Source: Atrina japonica (taxonomy: Eukaryota > Mollusca > Bivalvia > Pterioida > Pinnidae). Taken from it: DNA of 64,000 nucleotides. The notes beneath the pieces are model-generated. The model was not told the DNA's origin. It made no database searches and saw nothing but the letters and a program-made list of their open reading frames with translations. Location of the stretch: the NCBI GenBank assembly GCA_030159075.1, contig BROG01000049.1, forward strand, positions 437,001 through 501,000, given 5' to 3'. The position numbers were made by a program, and so were the translations under genes. Each line of letters opens with the position of its first letter. Position 1 is the stretch's first letter. Below are positions 52,797-64,000 of this stretch, piece by piece.

Positions 52797-53413
52797 CAGC
52801 CCTTTTCACAAAAAATCTTCAGATTATTCTTAAGATAAAATCTTACGAGTATCGTAAGATAAATCTTAAGTCATTTTCACAAAAGCTATCGTAAGATTTA
52901 ATTTTCTCTTAAGATTTAATCGTAAGATAAAATCTTACACAACGTAATTGATCTAGTCCTAGATTTATTAACCTACTAAGTACAAAATCCCCTCTGGATA
53001 TGGGGAGGAATCGCATGATATTTTTCTGTACGCCTTTCAATTAAATATCTTGTTGTGTTCGCTAAGTTCACGATGCAGTGCCTCGGAAAAAGGCAGCGAG
53101 CTAACGGCTGGTCAATATTTAGTGACTCGTAGATCTGTCTATACTCAGATTATATTGTGAAAAATACGTTCTCTGCAAATAGCTATAATTCTGTTAATTA
53201 TATCAAACAACATATTCAATTCATCTTTTTTTCTATGGAGACACTTATGATTACATGTATATTGATTAAATCTTAAGAGTAAAAATTTCTCTTAAGTGTG
53301 GGTGGCAAATTTTTATCTTAAGATTCACTTAAGATTTTTCATGAAACCAATAACAACCTTAATTTTACTCTTAAGAGTAAAAGTTATCTTAAGATTTTTT
53401 GTGAAAAGGGCTG
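52797..53413. mobile_element. MITE family M3, 617 bp, nested in a family D repeat
   Basis: Terminal inverted repeats are perfect over 23 bp: CAGCCCTTTTCACAAAAAAT plus CTT at the left, matched at the right end. A 3-bp direct repeat CAG flanks both sides (52794-52796 and 53414-53416). Subterminal regions are packed with TCTTAAGA and ATCTTACGA palindromes. There is no coding capacity. The superfamily is not assignable by eye. Confidence 0.88.
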
Positions 53414-53470
53414 CAGATTTGTACCTATATCCTGGACATCCTAATGATTTATACCTTGGTATCTGAGACT
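53414..53470 (-). repeat. Dispersed repeat family D, right part
   Basis: CAGATTTGTACCTATATCCT, GGACATCCTAATGATTTATA and CCTTGGTATCTGAGAC match the reverse of 56345-56400. Confidence 0.75.
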
Positions 53471-53500
53471 TTTTATATGCAAACATATAAGAAATTGATT

Positions 53501-53505
<5 letters not shown>

Positions 53506-53553
<48 letters not shown>
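53506..53553. repeat. (TA)n microsatellite
   Basis: About 24 TA units. Confidence 0.97.
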
Positions 53554-53558
<5 letters not shown>

Positions 53559-54079
53559 AGAACACACCTCGAATTTATCAATTTGCATCGAATAAAACTG
53601 TTTATATTCAATAAGTAACAATATTTTTTCTCCTTTTTTGCGTTACAAAATTGTCAAATAAATTTATTCTGTTTTCTTTTTAGAATAAGTTTGTTTTATA
53701 TATATGTAAATGCAACTGTGAACTATATCCTTATAATCAATGTATCTTTTTGTGAACTTTTAAACGTTTTAAATGTTGCATTATTTAGTATGCAATTCAT
53801 CTTTTTTTTTTCAATCAGAAGCACCTGGTACCACCGGTTGGTAATCATTATGCAAGAAATATTTTAATGTATTAACCTCACTTTGTAGTATTATACGTTG
53901 TATAAATAAATATTAATAAAACGCAAGATTCGTTAGGGGTTATCAAAATGTTATCGTTATTCTCTTTGTAGTTTAAGTAAAATAATGCCAATGGATAATC
54001 AAAACTCAAGCCCATTGGAATACGACAAGTTGGGTATGTAAATGATCTCAACATAAAGAACAATTGCGAATTCTAAACG

Positions 54080-54165
54080 GGATAGGACCAGGTGTCCGGA
54101 TGGAGTCAATGTCCTCTGTCAGCATGCCACACCCATTGCAAATGTTACATGGACACCTTTCGATG
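54080..54165 (+). repeat. Fragment resembling repeat family D
   Basis: GGACCAGGTGTCCGGATGGA, GTCAATGTCCTCTGTC and GCCACACCCATTG resemble the family D core (CAGGTGCCATGGAGGA, CCCCTGTCGACCGG), much diverged. Confidence 0.35.
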
Positions 54166-54227
54166 AATGGTATTAACATGAAACTCATTTGTTTATTTAG
54201 TTATGTTTTACGCCAGGCACAGCAATT

Positions 54228-54455
54228 TTTCAGTTATATGGTGGCGGCTCGTTTTTAATTATGGAGGAGAAAACCCGGTTACAATGTACCCGAGAGGTGG
54301 CCACCGGTTCTCCGGAAGTAAACTAACAAACATTCTCAAAAATTAATTTAATAGGTTCCAGCATGGCTCGAACCTTCGCTGAGAAGAGGTGAATGGCTCA
54401 ATAGCGTAAAGCATAAGCGCGATGCTCTTCTATCCACTTGTCCAATGAGGCAAAG
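54228..54455 (-). mobile_element. SINE family S2, full length
   Basis: Plus text ATATGGTGGCGGCTCG, GGAGGAGAAAACCCGGTTAC, TCTCCGGAAGTAAACTAACA, GGCTCGAACCTTCGCTG and AGCGCGATGCTCTTCTATCC gives the S2 order in reverse, with box B GGTTCGAGCC. Confidence 0.8.
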
Positions 54456-55210
54456 TTATTTATTAATTAACAATGTTAATGTTATTTTAGAAATTTTAAA
54501 AATTTGAGATTTGTATACTATATATATATATGTTTTTAGTAATAATGAATTTCAAAATACTAGAATTCTCCAAATATTAATGGTTACTCAAGAATTTATA
54601 TGAATAGGTATATTCTTAATGTTTACAAATGATAAAATAATTCTTCACGAAAAATGATTCATTTGAATATTTTACCATCTAAACATATACCTCATTAGAA
54701 AAACATGACACGGACATTGCATGATTCTATATAATAATAGACTACTTGACATTGTGTTGAAGTGTTGAAAGATATGTAATTATCGTTGTCATCGTTAACA
54801 CGACTAAGAAAGTCAACACCAACATTCTTGATTGGTTACTTGGGGAAAATACGTATTACTGGGTGATTTGTTGAAAAAAAGCTCTTCATTTTTTTCCAGT
54901 TTGGAAATGTAACGATTTTACAAACATAATTGGATTTATTTGTTTGTCCGAAATCATGGGAAAAGTATGATACTAAGGCAATTCATTTCTCAAATTTTAG
55001 GGTCGTATAAATGAACTTGCAATCCAATGTTATGTTTTATAATCGGAAATGAGTTACATGTACTTTCATTTTCGATGATCTTATCACACAAGAAATGCTT
55101 CTAGAATGACTTTCCAAGACTGCCAGTCAGAACGATAAAATACAAATGTTATTTTTATAACTTTCAATTCTCATAACTAAAATAACCGATTCGATGTTCT
55201 CCTTCGCAGA
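54456..55210. other. No recognised feature
   Basis: AT-rich spacer between S2 copies, with a short TA run at 54519-54531. Confidence 0.45.
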
Positions 55211-55440
55211 TTCGTCCCCGTAGCCGTTTGGTTAGAGCATCGCGCAATCAACCATAAAGTCTCTCACCTCCAGTAATTGCGGATTAGCATCGGACTGAAA
55301 CTAATTTCTGATTTTGAGAGAATGTTTGCCAGTTTGCAGAGAGTCCGTAGTAATCCCGGATTACTTGTTACTGCGATCTCTCGTCCACCATAAAAACTGG
55401 ACGTCATTGTATAATCGAAAAACACCTCAATAAAACAAAA
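55211..55440 (+). mobile_element. SINE family S2, full length
   Basis: The head CCCCGTAGCCGTTTGGTTAG and AGCATCGCG (box A region) is followed by GAGAGAATGTTTGCCAGTTT, CTCTCGTCCACCATAAAAAC and an A-rich tail. Confidence 0.75.
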
Positions 55441-55835
55441 CCCTGCACGGGTTTTATTGACATAATATATAGAGCTCAGAATGTCACTGAATTAGATAAT
55501 ATAGGTCTTTTATCCATATGCGCCTTAAATGAGGACACATTGTTAAAAATGCAATGAATGCTATTTTTAACTTACATTTATTTATCAAAATTTATTAACA
55601 CGATTTTTTGTGAAATGAAATAAAATTTTAACCATATGTTTTCTAAAAGATAATTGCAGTAAACTTACTAAAGAATGAATGAAAGAAAGAAACACTAGCG
55701 GTTTATTGTTTGGGGCAATGCCCGCTGAAACTAGTGCATATAGGTCGTATGATCTATTAACCTTGACAAGCACTCCTGCGACATGGAATACAAAAATATT
55801 AATATCGCTAACAACATCATTCATATACAATTTTT

Positions 55836-56015
55836 TACAAACCTGCTTTATCGACCACCTGTGTATAAAGACCACCTGGTCATAAACTCTTTTTTGTTGT
55901 CCCAAATAGTACCATTTGTGTACAAATCAACATTTATATAAATAAATACCAACTCCCTCTAAAGACTGGTTTTGTTGTGTCCCTAAAGCAGTCTTTATAT
56001 ACAAGTTTCACTGTA
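55836..56015 (-). mobile_element. MITE family M1
   Basis: TATCGACCACCTGTGTATAA, AGACCACCTGGTCATAAA and ACAAGTTTCACTGTA are the M1 blocks in reverse. The left end is worn. ATACAATTTTTTACAAACCT just before it recurs at about 56089-56108. Confidence 0.75.
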
Positions 56016-56147
56016 TTCAGCTTGTCCAAATTAAGATGTAAATGTATGAAAATAAATGAAAAATATATCTTATCCATACATGTGCGTATACAATTTTTTA
56101 CAAACCTATATTTACTAAGTTTGTTAATATATTTATTGGGGGGGGGG

Positions 56148-56355
56148 GTCCGTGACCTAGTTGTTATCCTGCTTTGAACCATGATGTCTCTCATTTCTGG
56201 TCAGCGGAGGTTCGAGCCCCACTGGAAACTAAACTGACCTTAGTGAGAAAGTTTGCCAGTTTACATGCGGAAGGCCGGTGGTCTCTTCCCGGGTTTCATT
56301 GTAGCCGGGTTTTCTCCTCCACCAAAAACTGTTCAAATTTAAAACATCTCAGATA
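56148..56355 (+). mobile_element. SINE family S2, full length
   Basis: GTCCGTGACCTAGTTGTTAT and GGTTCGAGCCCCAC (box B) precede GTGAGAAAGTTTGCCAGTTT, ACATGCGGAAGGCCGGTGGT and GGGTTTTCTCCTCCACCAAA. This is the clearest S2 copy in the window. A G run (56139-56148) marks its left edge. Confidence 0.85.
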
Positions 56356-56630
56356 CCAAAGTATAAATCCTAAGGATGTCCAGCACACAAATACAAATCC
56401 GGCAAAAATGGACAAACACGGACCTCTGGAAACTAAGAGGTGAGATCAGGTGCCATGGAGGAGTAAGCATCCCCTGTCGACCGGTCACACCCGCCGTGAG
56501 TCCACAGTCAAGTCCAATAAAATAAGTGAGGAACGAATCCTCGTCACAATTAGTACAGACGTCTCAACAACCGCCAACGAAAAGGCAACTCAACATTTCA
56601 TCAAGTGAAACAGAATAATCGCAAACAAGA
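56345..56630 (+). repeat. Dispersed repeat family D, long copy
   Basis: CTCAGATACCAAAGTATAAA, GGATGTCCAGCACACAAATA, TCAGGTGCCATGGAGGAGTA, GACCGGTCACACCCGCCGTG and AACTCAACATTTCATCAAGT are in consensus order. It follows an S2 SINE directly. Confidence 0.8.
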
Positions 56631-57924
56631 CTATTATACCGACCGTAAAATTTGCGGAATTAATATACTTATACATATTTCTAATATGTAGGTTCCAATA
56701 TTATAATTAAAGAAACTCAAAAGAACAAACACAAAACAGAAACAAATATAATATATAAATTGAAGATCAATTATTAGTGATTGAAGTATCCTATACATAC
56801 ACAAACCAAACAATATTACGTTTATTAAGTTTACTTATTGTTTCTTAAATTCGTTTTCAAAGTCCGGAATGTCATGTGACCTATACGAAATTATTTTTAT
56901 TTAATCATTAATTCACCCGTTCCCAGCTTGAACAATCAAACGTAACAGGCAATGTCAATGAACTGTTTTAGATAACTGAATGCATACGCTTTAAATAACC
57001 ATCACTATCAAGTACTGAAGAACTAAATGTAGTAAACATGGTTAATACATTCGTTGTTTTACATTTTCATTGACGTCAACAACTATTTGGTTTACTGATA
57101 TGGGGACGTCTCCAACACCAACAACAAGACCAATATTGGCCTCGGCTACAGATCTATGTAAAGGAATTGAGGGACCTTTTATATGGCCGCCCTTCCTTCA
57201 CACGGGGCCTAGTTTTTACATTTCATTAGAAAGCCAGACGACCTTCAATTATTTGGTCGAAAGTTAATAGCAAACGCGTCCAATGCCCTACGATTAGATG
57301 ACCCAGGTGAAATACTGTTCATCATTAAGATCACATAATCAGAATCACTATAATAATTCAAAATTAAACACATTCATTACATTAAAAAAAACAAATTTGA
57401 CAATTACTCAATGTGCCAAAGGTTTTGTTTTTTGTCCTTCATATGGTTACATTTGCATGTGTAAGTATTAATTTCCATTAGCACTCGCATTTTGTATTTC
57501 CCTTAAGTGATAAGATATACCAGATCCTATTCAACACGACCATGCCGTATGTACGGCAAATCCACCTCATGATAAAATTTGTCGTAAAAGTGGGATTCAA
57601 CATTTGGAAAATTCTACGGTCGGGTAAATGAACTTGTTTGCAGTTACCATATATTACTGTCTGATATGTTGTGGTAATAATTGTTTATTATTCCTTTGAG
57701 TTTGGGGGTGACCTTAAACCTCATTTTAAAATTATTTTTGAAGTTCCACCATTCTTGGAAAAACTGCAAAATTTGATTGTAATTGGATTCACTAGACTAT
57801 CTAACTGATATAAAACCACACACACCTAATTTCGTTAGGTTTGTAGAAAGAAAATATAGTAATATGAAAGAAACTACAATATCACAAGGGACGAGAAAAA
57901 TGAAGAATTCAAAATAAAAATCAA
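56631..57924. other. Mostly no recognised feature; SINE-like fragment at ~57075-57250
   Basis: GATATGGGGACGTCTCCAAC and a CGGGGCCTAGTTTTTAC segment look like a much-decayed reversed S1 body. The 65-codon frame there is not a gene. Confidence 0.4.
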
Positions 57925-58135
57925 GAGGTGGGATCAGGTGCCATGGAGGAATAAGCATCTCCTGTTGACCGGTCACACCCGCCGTGAATCCACAGCCAAT
58001 TCCGAATGAAATAAGTGAGGAACAAATCGTCGTCACAATTGGTATAAACGTCTCAACAACCGCCATCGAACAGGCAACTCAACATTTCATTTATTGAAAC
58101 AGTAATCGCAAACAAGACTATTATGCCGACCGTAA
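57925..58135 (+). repeat. Dispersed repeat family D, with an open frame on the reverse strand
   Basis: GATCAGGTGCCATGGAGGAA, TGACCGGTCACACCCGCCGT and AACTCAACATTTCATTTATT are family D blocks. The minus strand is open for 89 codons (58066-57797) and includes GCGFTAGVTGQQE and PPWHLIPPLDF. Parts of this peptide recur at 52706 (+) and 60858 (-). Confidence 0.75.
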
Positions 58136-59779
<1,644 letters not shown>

Positions 59780-59982
59780 CCTATTTTCATCTCTGCCTTA
59801 AAATTTGATTTTTATTTCATCTGGCGAAGAAAAAGATATCTTTAAATATAATTAACATCTTTGTAATACCACAAGATTCATTTTCCACCTCGCTTTACAC
59901 CACAAGTTCTTAAAGTCCACCTATAATTTCCCATGAACATAAGAACCCCTTTTACGAGCAATATAACAAGTTTTTGCTATAT

Positions 59983-59997
59983 GTATATATATATATA

Positions 59998-60093
<96 letters not shown>
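59983..60093. repeat. Compound (TA)(CT)(TA) microsatellite
   Basis: A short TA run, about nine CT units at 59999-60016, then about 38 TA units. Confidence 0.98.
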
Positions 60094-60096
<3 letters not shown>

Positions 60097-60646
60097 CAAT
60101 AATCCGTACTTGTTTTCCTTGCAATAGATTACTCGTCGTATCAGAATTCACGGATTACCACTTTCGTCTTGTTTGTACTTTTAGTAACTCGGCGACTCAA
60201 AGCTGTATCTTAAACATGTAGCGTTTGCAATTCCTCAACCGTAATAGCAATTTCCATTTAAAAGTACATTTTTACGCTCTATTTATAGACATCTGTATAT
60301 GTTTGCTGCCGATTTAGTGAGTGTATAAAACCAGGCCGTTCTAAGGTTATTTTCAATGAAGAAAATTGAATAAATAATTTATCGCAGATGTATGCATATA
60401 TTTGTAAACTCCGTAAAAAGGTGCTGTTGATATTGAAAATATGAATTTATTAACTCATATTTCTTCATTTTTGTAGTTTTTAATGAATATTTGATAAATA
60501 TATTTTTTGCTTCAAATTGATATCTTTCATTGACGTTTAATCAGTTAGTGACATACCAGTGAGTAAAAGAAATCCTCGTCGCATGCCATTTGTAAAATCA
60601 TTGCTGTTTTTGGAAGTATTTTAGGACTTATACATGTTAATTCACA

Positions 60647-60690
60647 TACACAAACACACACACACACATACACACACACAAACACATACA

Positions 60691-60721
<31 letters not shown>
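60647..60721. repeat. (CA)n microsatellite, interrupted
   Basis: CA units with several TACA and AACA interruptions. Confidence 0.97.
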
Positions 60722-60794
60722 CAAATTTTATAAATAGTAAGAATGTTCAGGAGGCAATATACAAAATAAGGTGGAAATAAGACACATGCATACC

Positions 60795-60965
60795 TCTGAA
60801 AATCCAAAGGTGGAATCAGGTGCCATGGAGGAGTACACATTCCCCGTCTACCGGTCACACTTACTGTGAGTCAACGGATACAAATGTAAATAAAAATAAA
60901 CTAACTGACGAATGAGTCCTCGTTACAATCGGTAAAAGATGAATCAACTACCTCAATGGAACAAG
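60795..60965 (+). repeat. Dispersed repeat family D
   Basis: GAATCAGGTGCCATGGAGGA, TACCGGTCACACTTACTGTG and CGAATGAGTCCTCGTTACAA. The minus-strand frame has TGRRGMCTPPWHLIPPLDFQ. Confidence 0.7.
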
Positions 60966-61564
60966 CATCGCTGTAAATTTAATATATATATATAAAGCAG
61001 AAACTGTTATCTATCCAATATGTTTCCTGTTGCTTTCTGTATATTGTGATATCGTCATTCATTTTAAGGGGCAAACCAATCCGGTTTTACTTCAATAATG
61101 GTATACCATTAAGATGGTTAACTTATTACTCCTATCACCCATTTCCAAATGGATATTTTACACTATTTCATTCATATTTAGACATAACTAATATATCATT
61201 GTTTGCTTTTAATCTTTGTAAATGTATCAGTTATCACTCAATTCGAATTCTCATCTCGTCGGAAAAACTGGACTAATATATCAATGTAGAGTACCAATTC
61301 CGGGAATTAAATACATATCTCTGTGTGTTGCCATACTATATATATTATCATGTGATATGTTTTCACGTTCTAGTGTTTGTCGCAGATGCTAGGAGCATGT
61401 TGTTATTGATCTCTTTAGAAATGTGTATTTCATTCTAACGGCACAATCATGAGCTTTTTATTTCGATGACTATCAGCAGAAAAATTATTAAAACTTGTAT
61501 AAAATATTTATATTTACACGATGTAATAAAATATTAAAATTCACAGATACAACAACATTAATCT

Positions 61565-61735
61565 GCAGGTTATCCGGCATACAATATACAAATCGGCGAA
61601 TAGTGAACAAACATAGACCTCTATAAATCTAGAGGTTGGATCAGGTGCCATGGAGGATTAAACACCCGCCGTTAGTCCACAGTCAAAATCAGACAAAATA
61701 TGTGAGAAATAAATCGTCGTCAAAATAGGTACACC
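61565..61735 (+). repeat. Dispersed repeat family D, with internal deletion
   Basis: GGATCAGGTGCCATGGAGGA is followed directly by CACCCGCCGTTAGTCCACAG, so the segment with CCCTGTCGACCGGT is missing. Confidence 0.7.
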
Positions 61736-61794
61736 CTTTACATAGGGTATATCAAGTTCTGTCCCTTATCGTATGTCAGTTTCATATCATTATT

Positions 61795-62430
61795 TTAGCT
61801 CGCCGATGACCCAACTGATCTATTACAATAAGGCGTCGTTCACCTGTCTGTCGGCGAAAACTATTTCAACTTATCCTCCCTAATCTCTTTATGGATTTTG
61901 AGGAGACGTCTTCCTACAAGCTAATACATAGCTATAATTCATCAACATTTCGATTATATGAAGGGTTAGAAAGCATAATGACTGCTAAATATATTTTAAA
62001 CATAATTTCTCCCTTTTTTCTACATCGATTGTAACAGTGATTGATTTCTCACTTATTCCATTTGAGCTGATTATTGACGCTTAACATCTGGGACCGGTCG
62101 TCATCGGATATTTCCGGGTGTTCGTGATTTTCTATTGTACACCAGATTTGCATACTGTCCTTTGGTCAACCGTATGGTAAATATATTGGGATCTGTGATT
62201 TCTATATCGATGAAAGGGAAGGGGATTTCACTTATATATTTCCATCTTTTTCTCCAACCCGAAGCATGGATTTTAATGAAACTTGGTAGGGATAAACTAT
62301 GTATGGTCCATTACAGTTGTCCTTGCTATTTGGTAAGGTCTGGTTAGGGGAAGATCCAGTATGGAGCATAATACATTCTGGAAGAACTCCCTTACGTCTA
62401 CAAAATTCTCTCCCATACCGACTACTTAGA
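61795..62430 (+). repeat. Decayed dispersed repeat (GATTTTAATGAAACTTGG type)
   Basis: TAGCTCGCCGATGACCCAAC, then GGATTTTAATGAAACTTGGT and TCCTTGCTATTTGGTAAGGT are phrases I associate with repeats common in bivalve genomes. Open frames on both strands at 62135-62522 lie inside it and are not taken as exons. The family assignment is from memory of style, not from a second copy here. Confidence 0.35.
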
Positions 62431-63262
62431 GCTATGAATTCAGTGAAACAGGGTTTTCTAAAATGATATATAGGAAGACATATTATGTTGTTGATTGTGC
62501 CACGCGTATGGGAATATGGCATTGAAACATGTTTTCATGCAATATCTTTGGAATTTATCCTGATAAATTGATTAAATTACATTTATTTTGCGTGCTTTAA
62601 CTGTATATAAGTAACTGATAATTTCGTAGAATACTTTAGCCAATTAAAATCGTTTTCCGTGTTACCGACTTCCCGGTATTTCACATGTTTTGATTTACAT
62701 TTACACATATTCAAAATACGGAAATCGAAATATCGTATTAAGTATGAACGTAAAATCTATTTCATATATGAATTGTATATAAACTTGGAATTACTACAAA
62801 AGACAATTGACCATACGCAAAACTCTCAACACCGGAACATTTTGACATAATGTTTTCTTTTGGCGTCATTATTAAATGAACCGTCAAACATTTTTGTTAA
62901 TATGACGTCACAGCTAAAATAAACGAAATAGTGCACATGGAGAACTAAGTGTAAGACATTCGGCGATAGATCAATTCCGCTGTTTGCTACACATGGTCGG
63001 GTACTAGAATGATAAACATTCTTTTGTTTGAATTTTTCGGTTTTCTTTGTGAATTTATTGCTTACTTGAGTTGAACATAAACGCCAAATGTAATAACATA
63101 AATGATACAAACCTACTGCACAATTGTGCAATATATTACATAATAAACCGAAAGTGTCATTGACACTTAGTTATTTTCACACGTCCGTCTTTAATGGGGA
63201 TTTAATTCTGTTAAAAACATTGCTTTGATTTTGATTTTGATTTTTTTTGCAGGTAATAGAAA
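62431..63262. other. No recognised feature
   Basis: The 101-codon frame at 62826-63131 (-) shows no domain. Confidence 0.4.
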
Positions 63263-63443
63263 TACAGTAAAACCTGTTTTAGCGACCACCTGTGTATAAA
63301 GACCACCTGGTCATAAAGACCGTTTTTGTCGTCCCCAGTAGTATAAATTGTGTATAAATCAACCTGTATATAAAGACCACCTCCCTAAAAAGACTGGTTC
63401 TGTTGTGTCCCTAAGGGAGTCTTTATGTACAAGTTTCACTGTA
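63263..63443 (-). mobile_element. MITE family M1, well preserved
   Basis: TACAGTAAAACCTG at the left and AAGTTTCACTGTA at the right, with CGACCACCTGTGTATAAAGA and GACCACCTCCCTAAAAAGAC inside. TA flanks are present on both sides. It lies 150 bp downstream of the acidic-protein exon's donor, inside its putative intron. Confidence 0.88.
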
Positions 63444-63595
63444 TGTTGTGAATAAAAGTAATACATAAAAATCGCCATTTTAACACACATACATTGGAAA
63501 TATTTTACATAATCAAAGCTGTACTATTCGCTATCTTGTTCCAGTACTTATAAACTTTTATCTAAAAACAGGGGAGATTGACGCTACAAACTTAC

Positions 63596-63919
63596 CAGCC
63601 AATCCCAGTCATCCAAAGACCCAACATCAGAGACGCCATCTTTAATGTCGTCATCTTCGAAATCAAATACGTCATCTTCGTCACCTACTGAGCTGACACA
63701 AGTTTCCGTGGATTCGTCGGAATCACTGCATGATTCATCAATCACAATGGCTGTCTCCCTGTCAACCCCATCGTTCAGCCATATCCAATCCTCCAAGTCT
63801 CCCACCTCTGCATCTGAGTCATACGATCCTTCAAATGAATTTTCTGAGCACGAACTTGCACAATCCATGTCCGTCAGAGTCTTGCAATATACACACATTG
63901 ACTGAAGTGCCGGTGTCAT
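63596..63919 (-). CDS. Likely coding exon of an unrecognised acidic protein
   Basis: I do not recognise this protein. From the ATG at 63919 it encodes exactly 108 codons up to a consensus donor, GGCTG|GTAAGT, giving a phase-0 intron. The frame continues only three codons past the donor before a stop, which supports splicing there. The product is strongly acidic and Ser/Asp/Glu-rich, with a CVYC pair at residues 9-12. Two similar acidic-aromatic motifs, EDWIWL (residues 43-48) and DDWDWL (103-108), fit the W-x-x-L core of LC3-interacting regions, and a FDFEDDD stretch lies at about 85-91. An in-frame stop seven codons upstream of the ATG follows a TTAACAG that might instead be a splice acceptor, so this could be an internal exon. 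It lies upstream of Hox2 on the same strand. Later exons were not found. A chance open frame remains possible. Confidence 0.5.
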
Positions 63920-64000
63920 TAAGTATATTCGACAAAACTGTTAATTTTACTGATAAAGTAAGACCACGTAACGTAACGTCTGGTATTTAAAATTATGAAA

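Noticed and set aside
57070..57267. 65-codon frame, MTSTTIWFTDMGTSPTPTTR...
   Set aside because: The DNA resembles a decayed reversed S1 SINE body.
62232..62522. 96-codon minus-strand frame between Hox2 and the acidic exon
   Set aside because: It lies in what looks like a decayed dispersed repeat and shows no domain or strong splice sites.

Overview
This is AT-rich, repeat-laden animal genomic DNA, most likely from a marine bivalve mollusc and possibly a scallop. The clues are very long TA, GA, CA and ATT/AAT microsatellites, tRNA-derived SINEs ending in GTTAAACAACAATAAACAAA-type tails, many small foldback elements and MITEs, and one recognisable developmental gene. The organism is inferred from repeat style and the Hox2 protein; it is not proven.

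Only one gene can be named. Positions 31800-32121 (minus strand) hold exon 1 of a Hox2/proboscipedia-class Hox gene. The predicted protein starts with the Hox2 N-terminal signature (GFINSQP..AE.MTS) and carries a hexapeptide-plus-flank, FAWMKEKK, just before a good splice donor. No homeodomain exon is visible between it and base 1, so intron 1 seems to exceed 31.7 kb and fills the left half of the window. By the usual Hox order and common transcription direction, Hox3 should lie beyond the right edge and Hox1 beyond the left; neither is visible. A second likely coding exon, for an unrecognised very acidic protein, lies at 63596-63919 (minus) and ends at a consensus GTAAGT donor.

Layout: 0-12 kb holds a pogo-like MITE, microsatellites, a 650-bp TAG/TAA trinucleotide tract, a ~2-kb minisatellite of ~41-46-bp units packed with CRE-like AACGTCA/TTACGTGA motifs, and a possible TATA-plus-first-exon signal near 10.9-11.1 kb. 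12-31 kb (still putative Hox2 intron) holds microsatellites, a 36-bp minisatellite at 14.1-14.6 kb apparently amplified from a dispersed hairpin element, several copies of that hairpin element, and SINEs. About 31.1-33.8 kb, around Hox2 exon 1, shows no repeat I recognise. 34-64 kb, upstream of Hox2, is again rich in SINEs, MITEs and microsatellites. It includes a MITE with a TTAA target duplication, a SINE with a 14-bp target duplication, and a 617-bp MITE nested inside another repeat with a 3-bp duplication.

Most other open frames are low-complexity or fall inside repeats. Homology searches and RNA evidence were not available.
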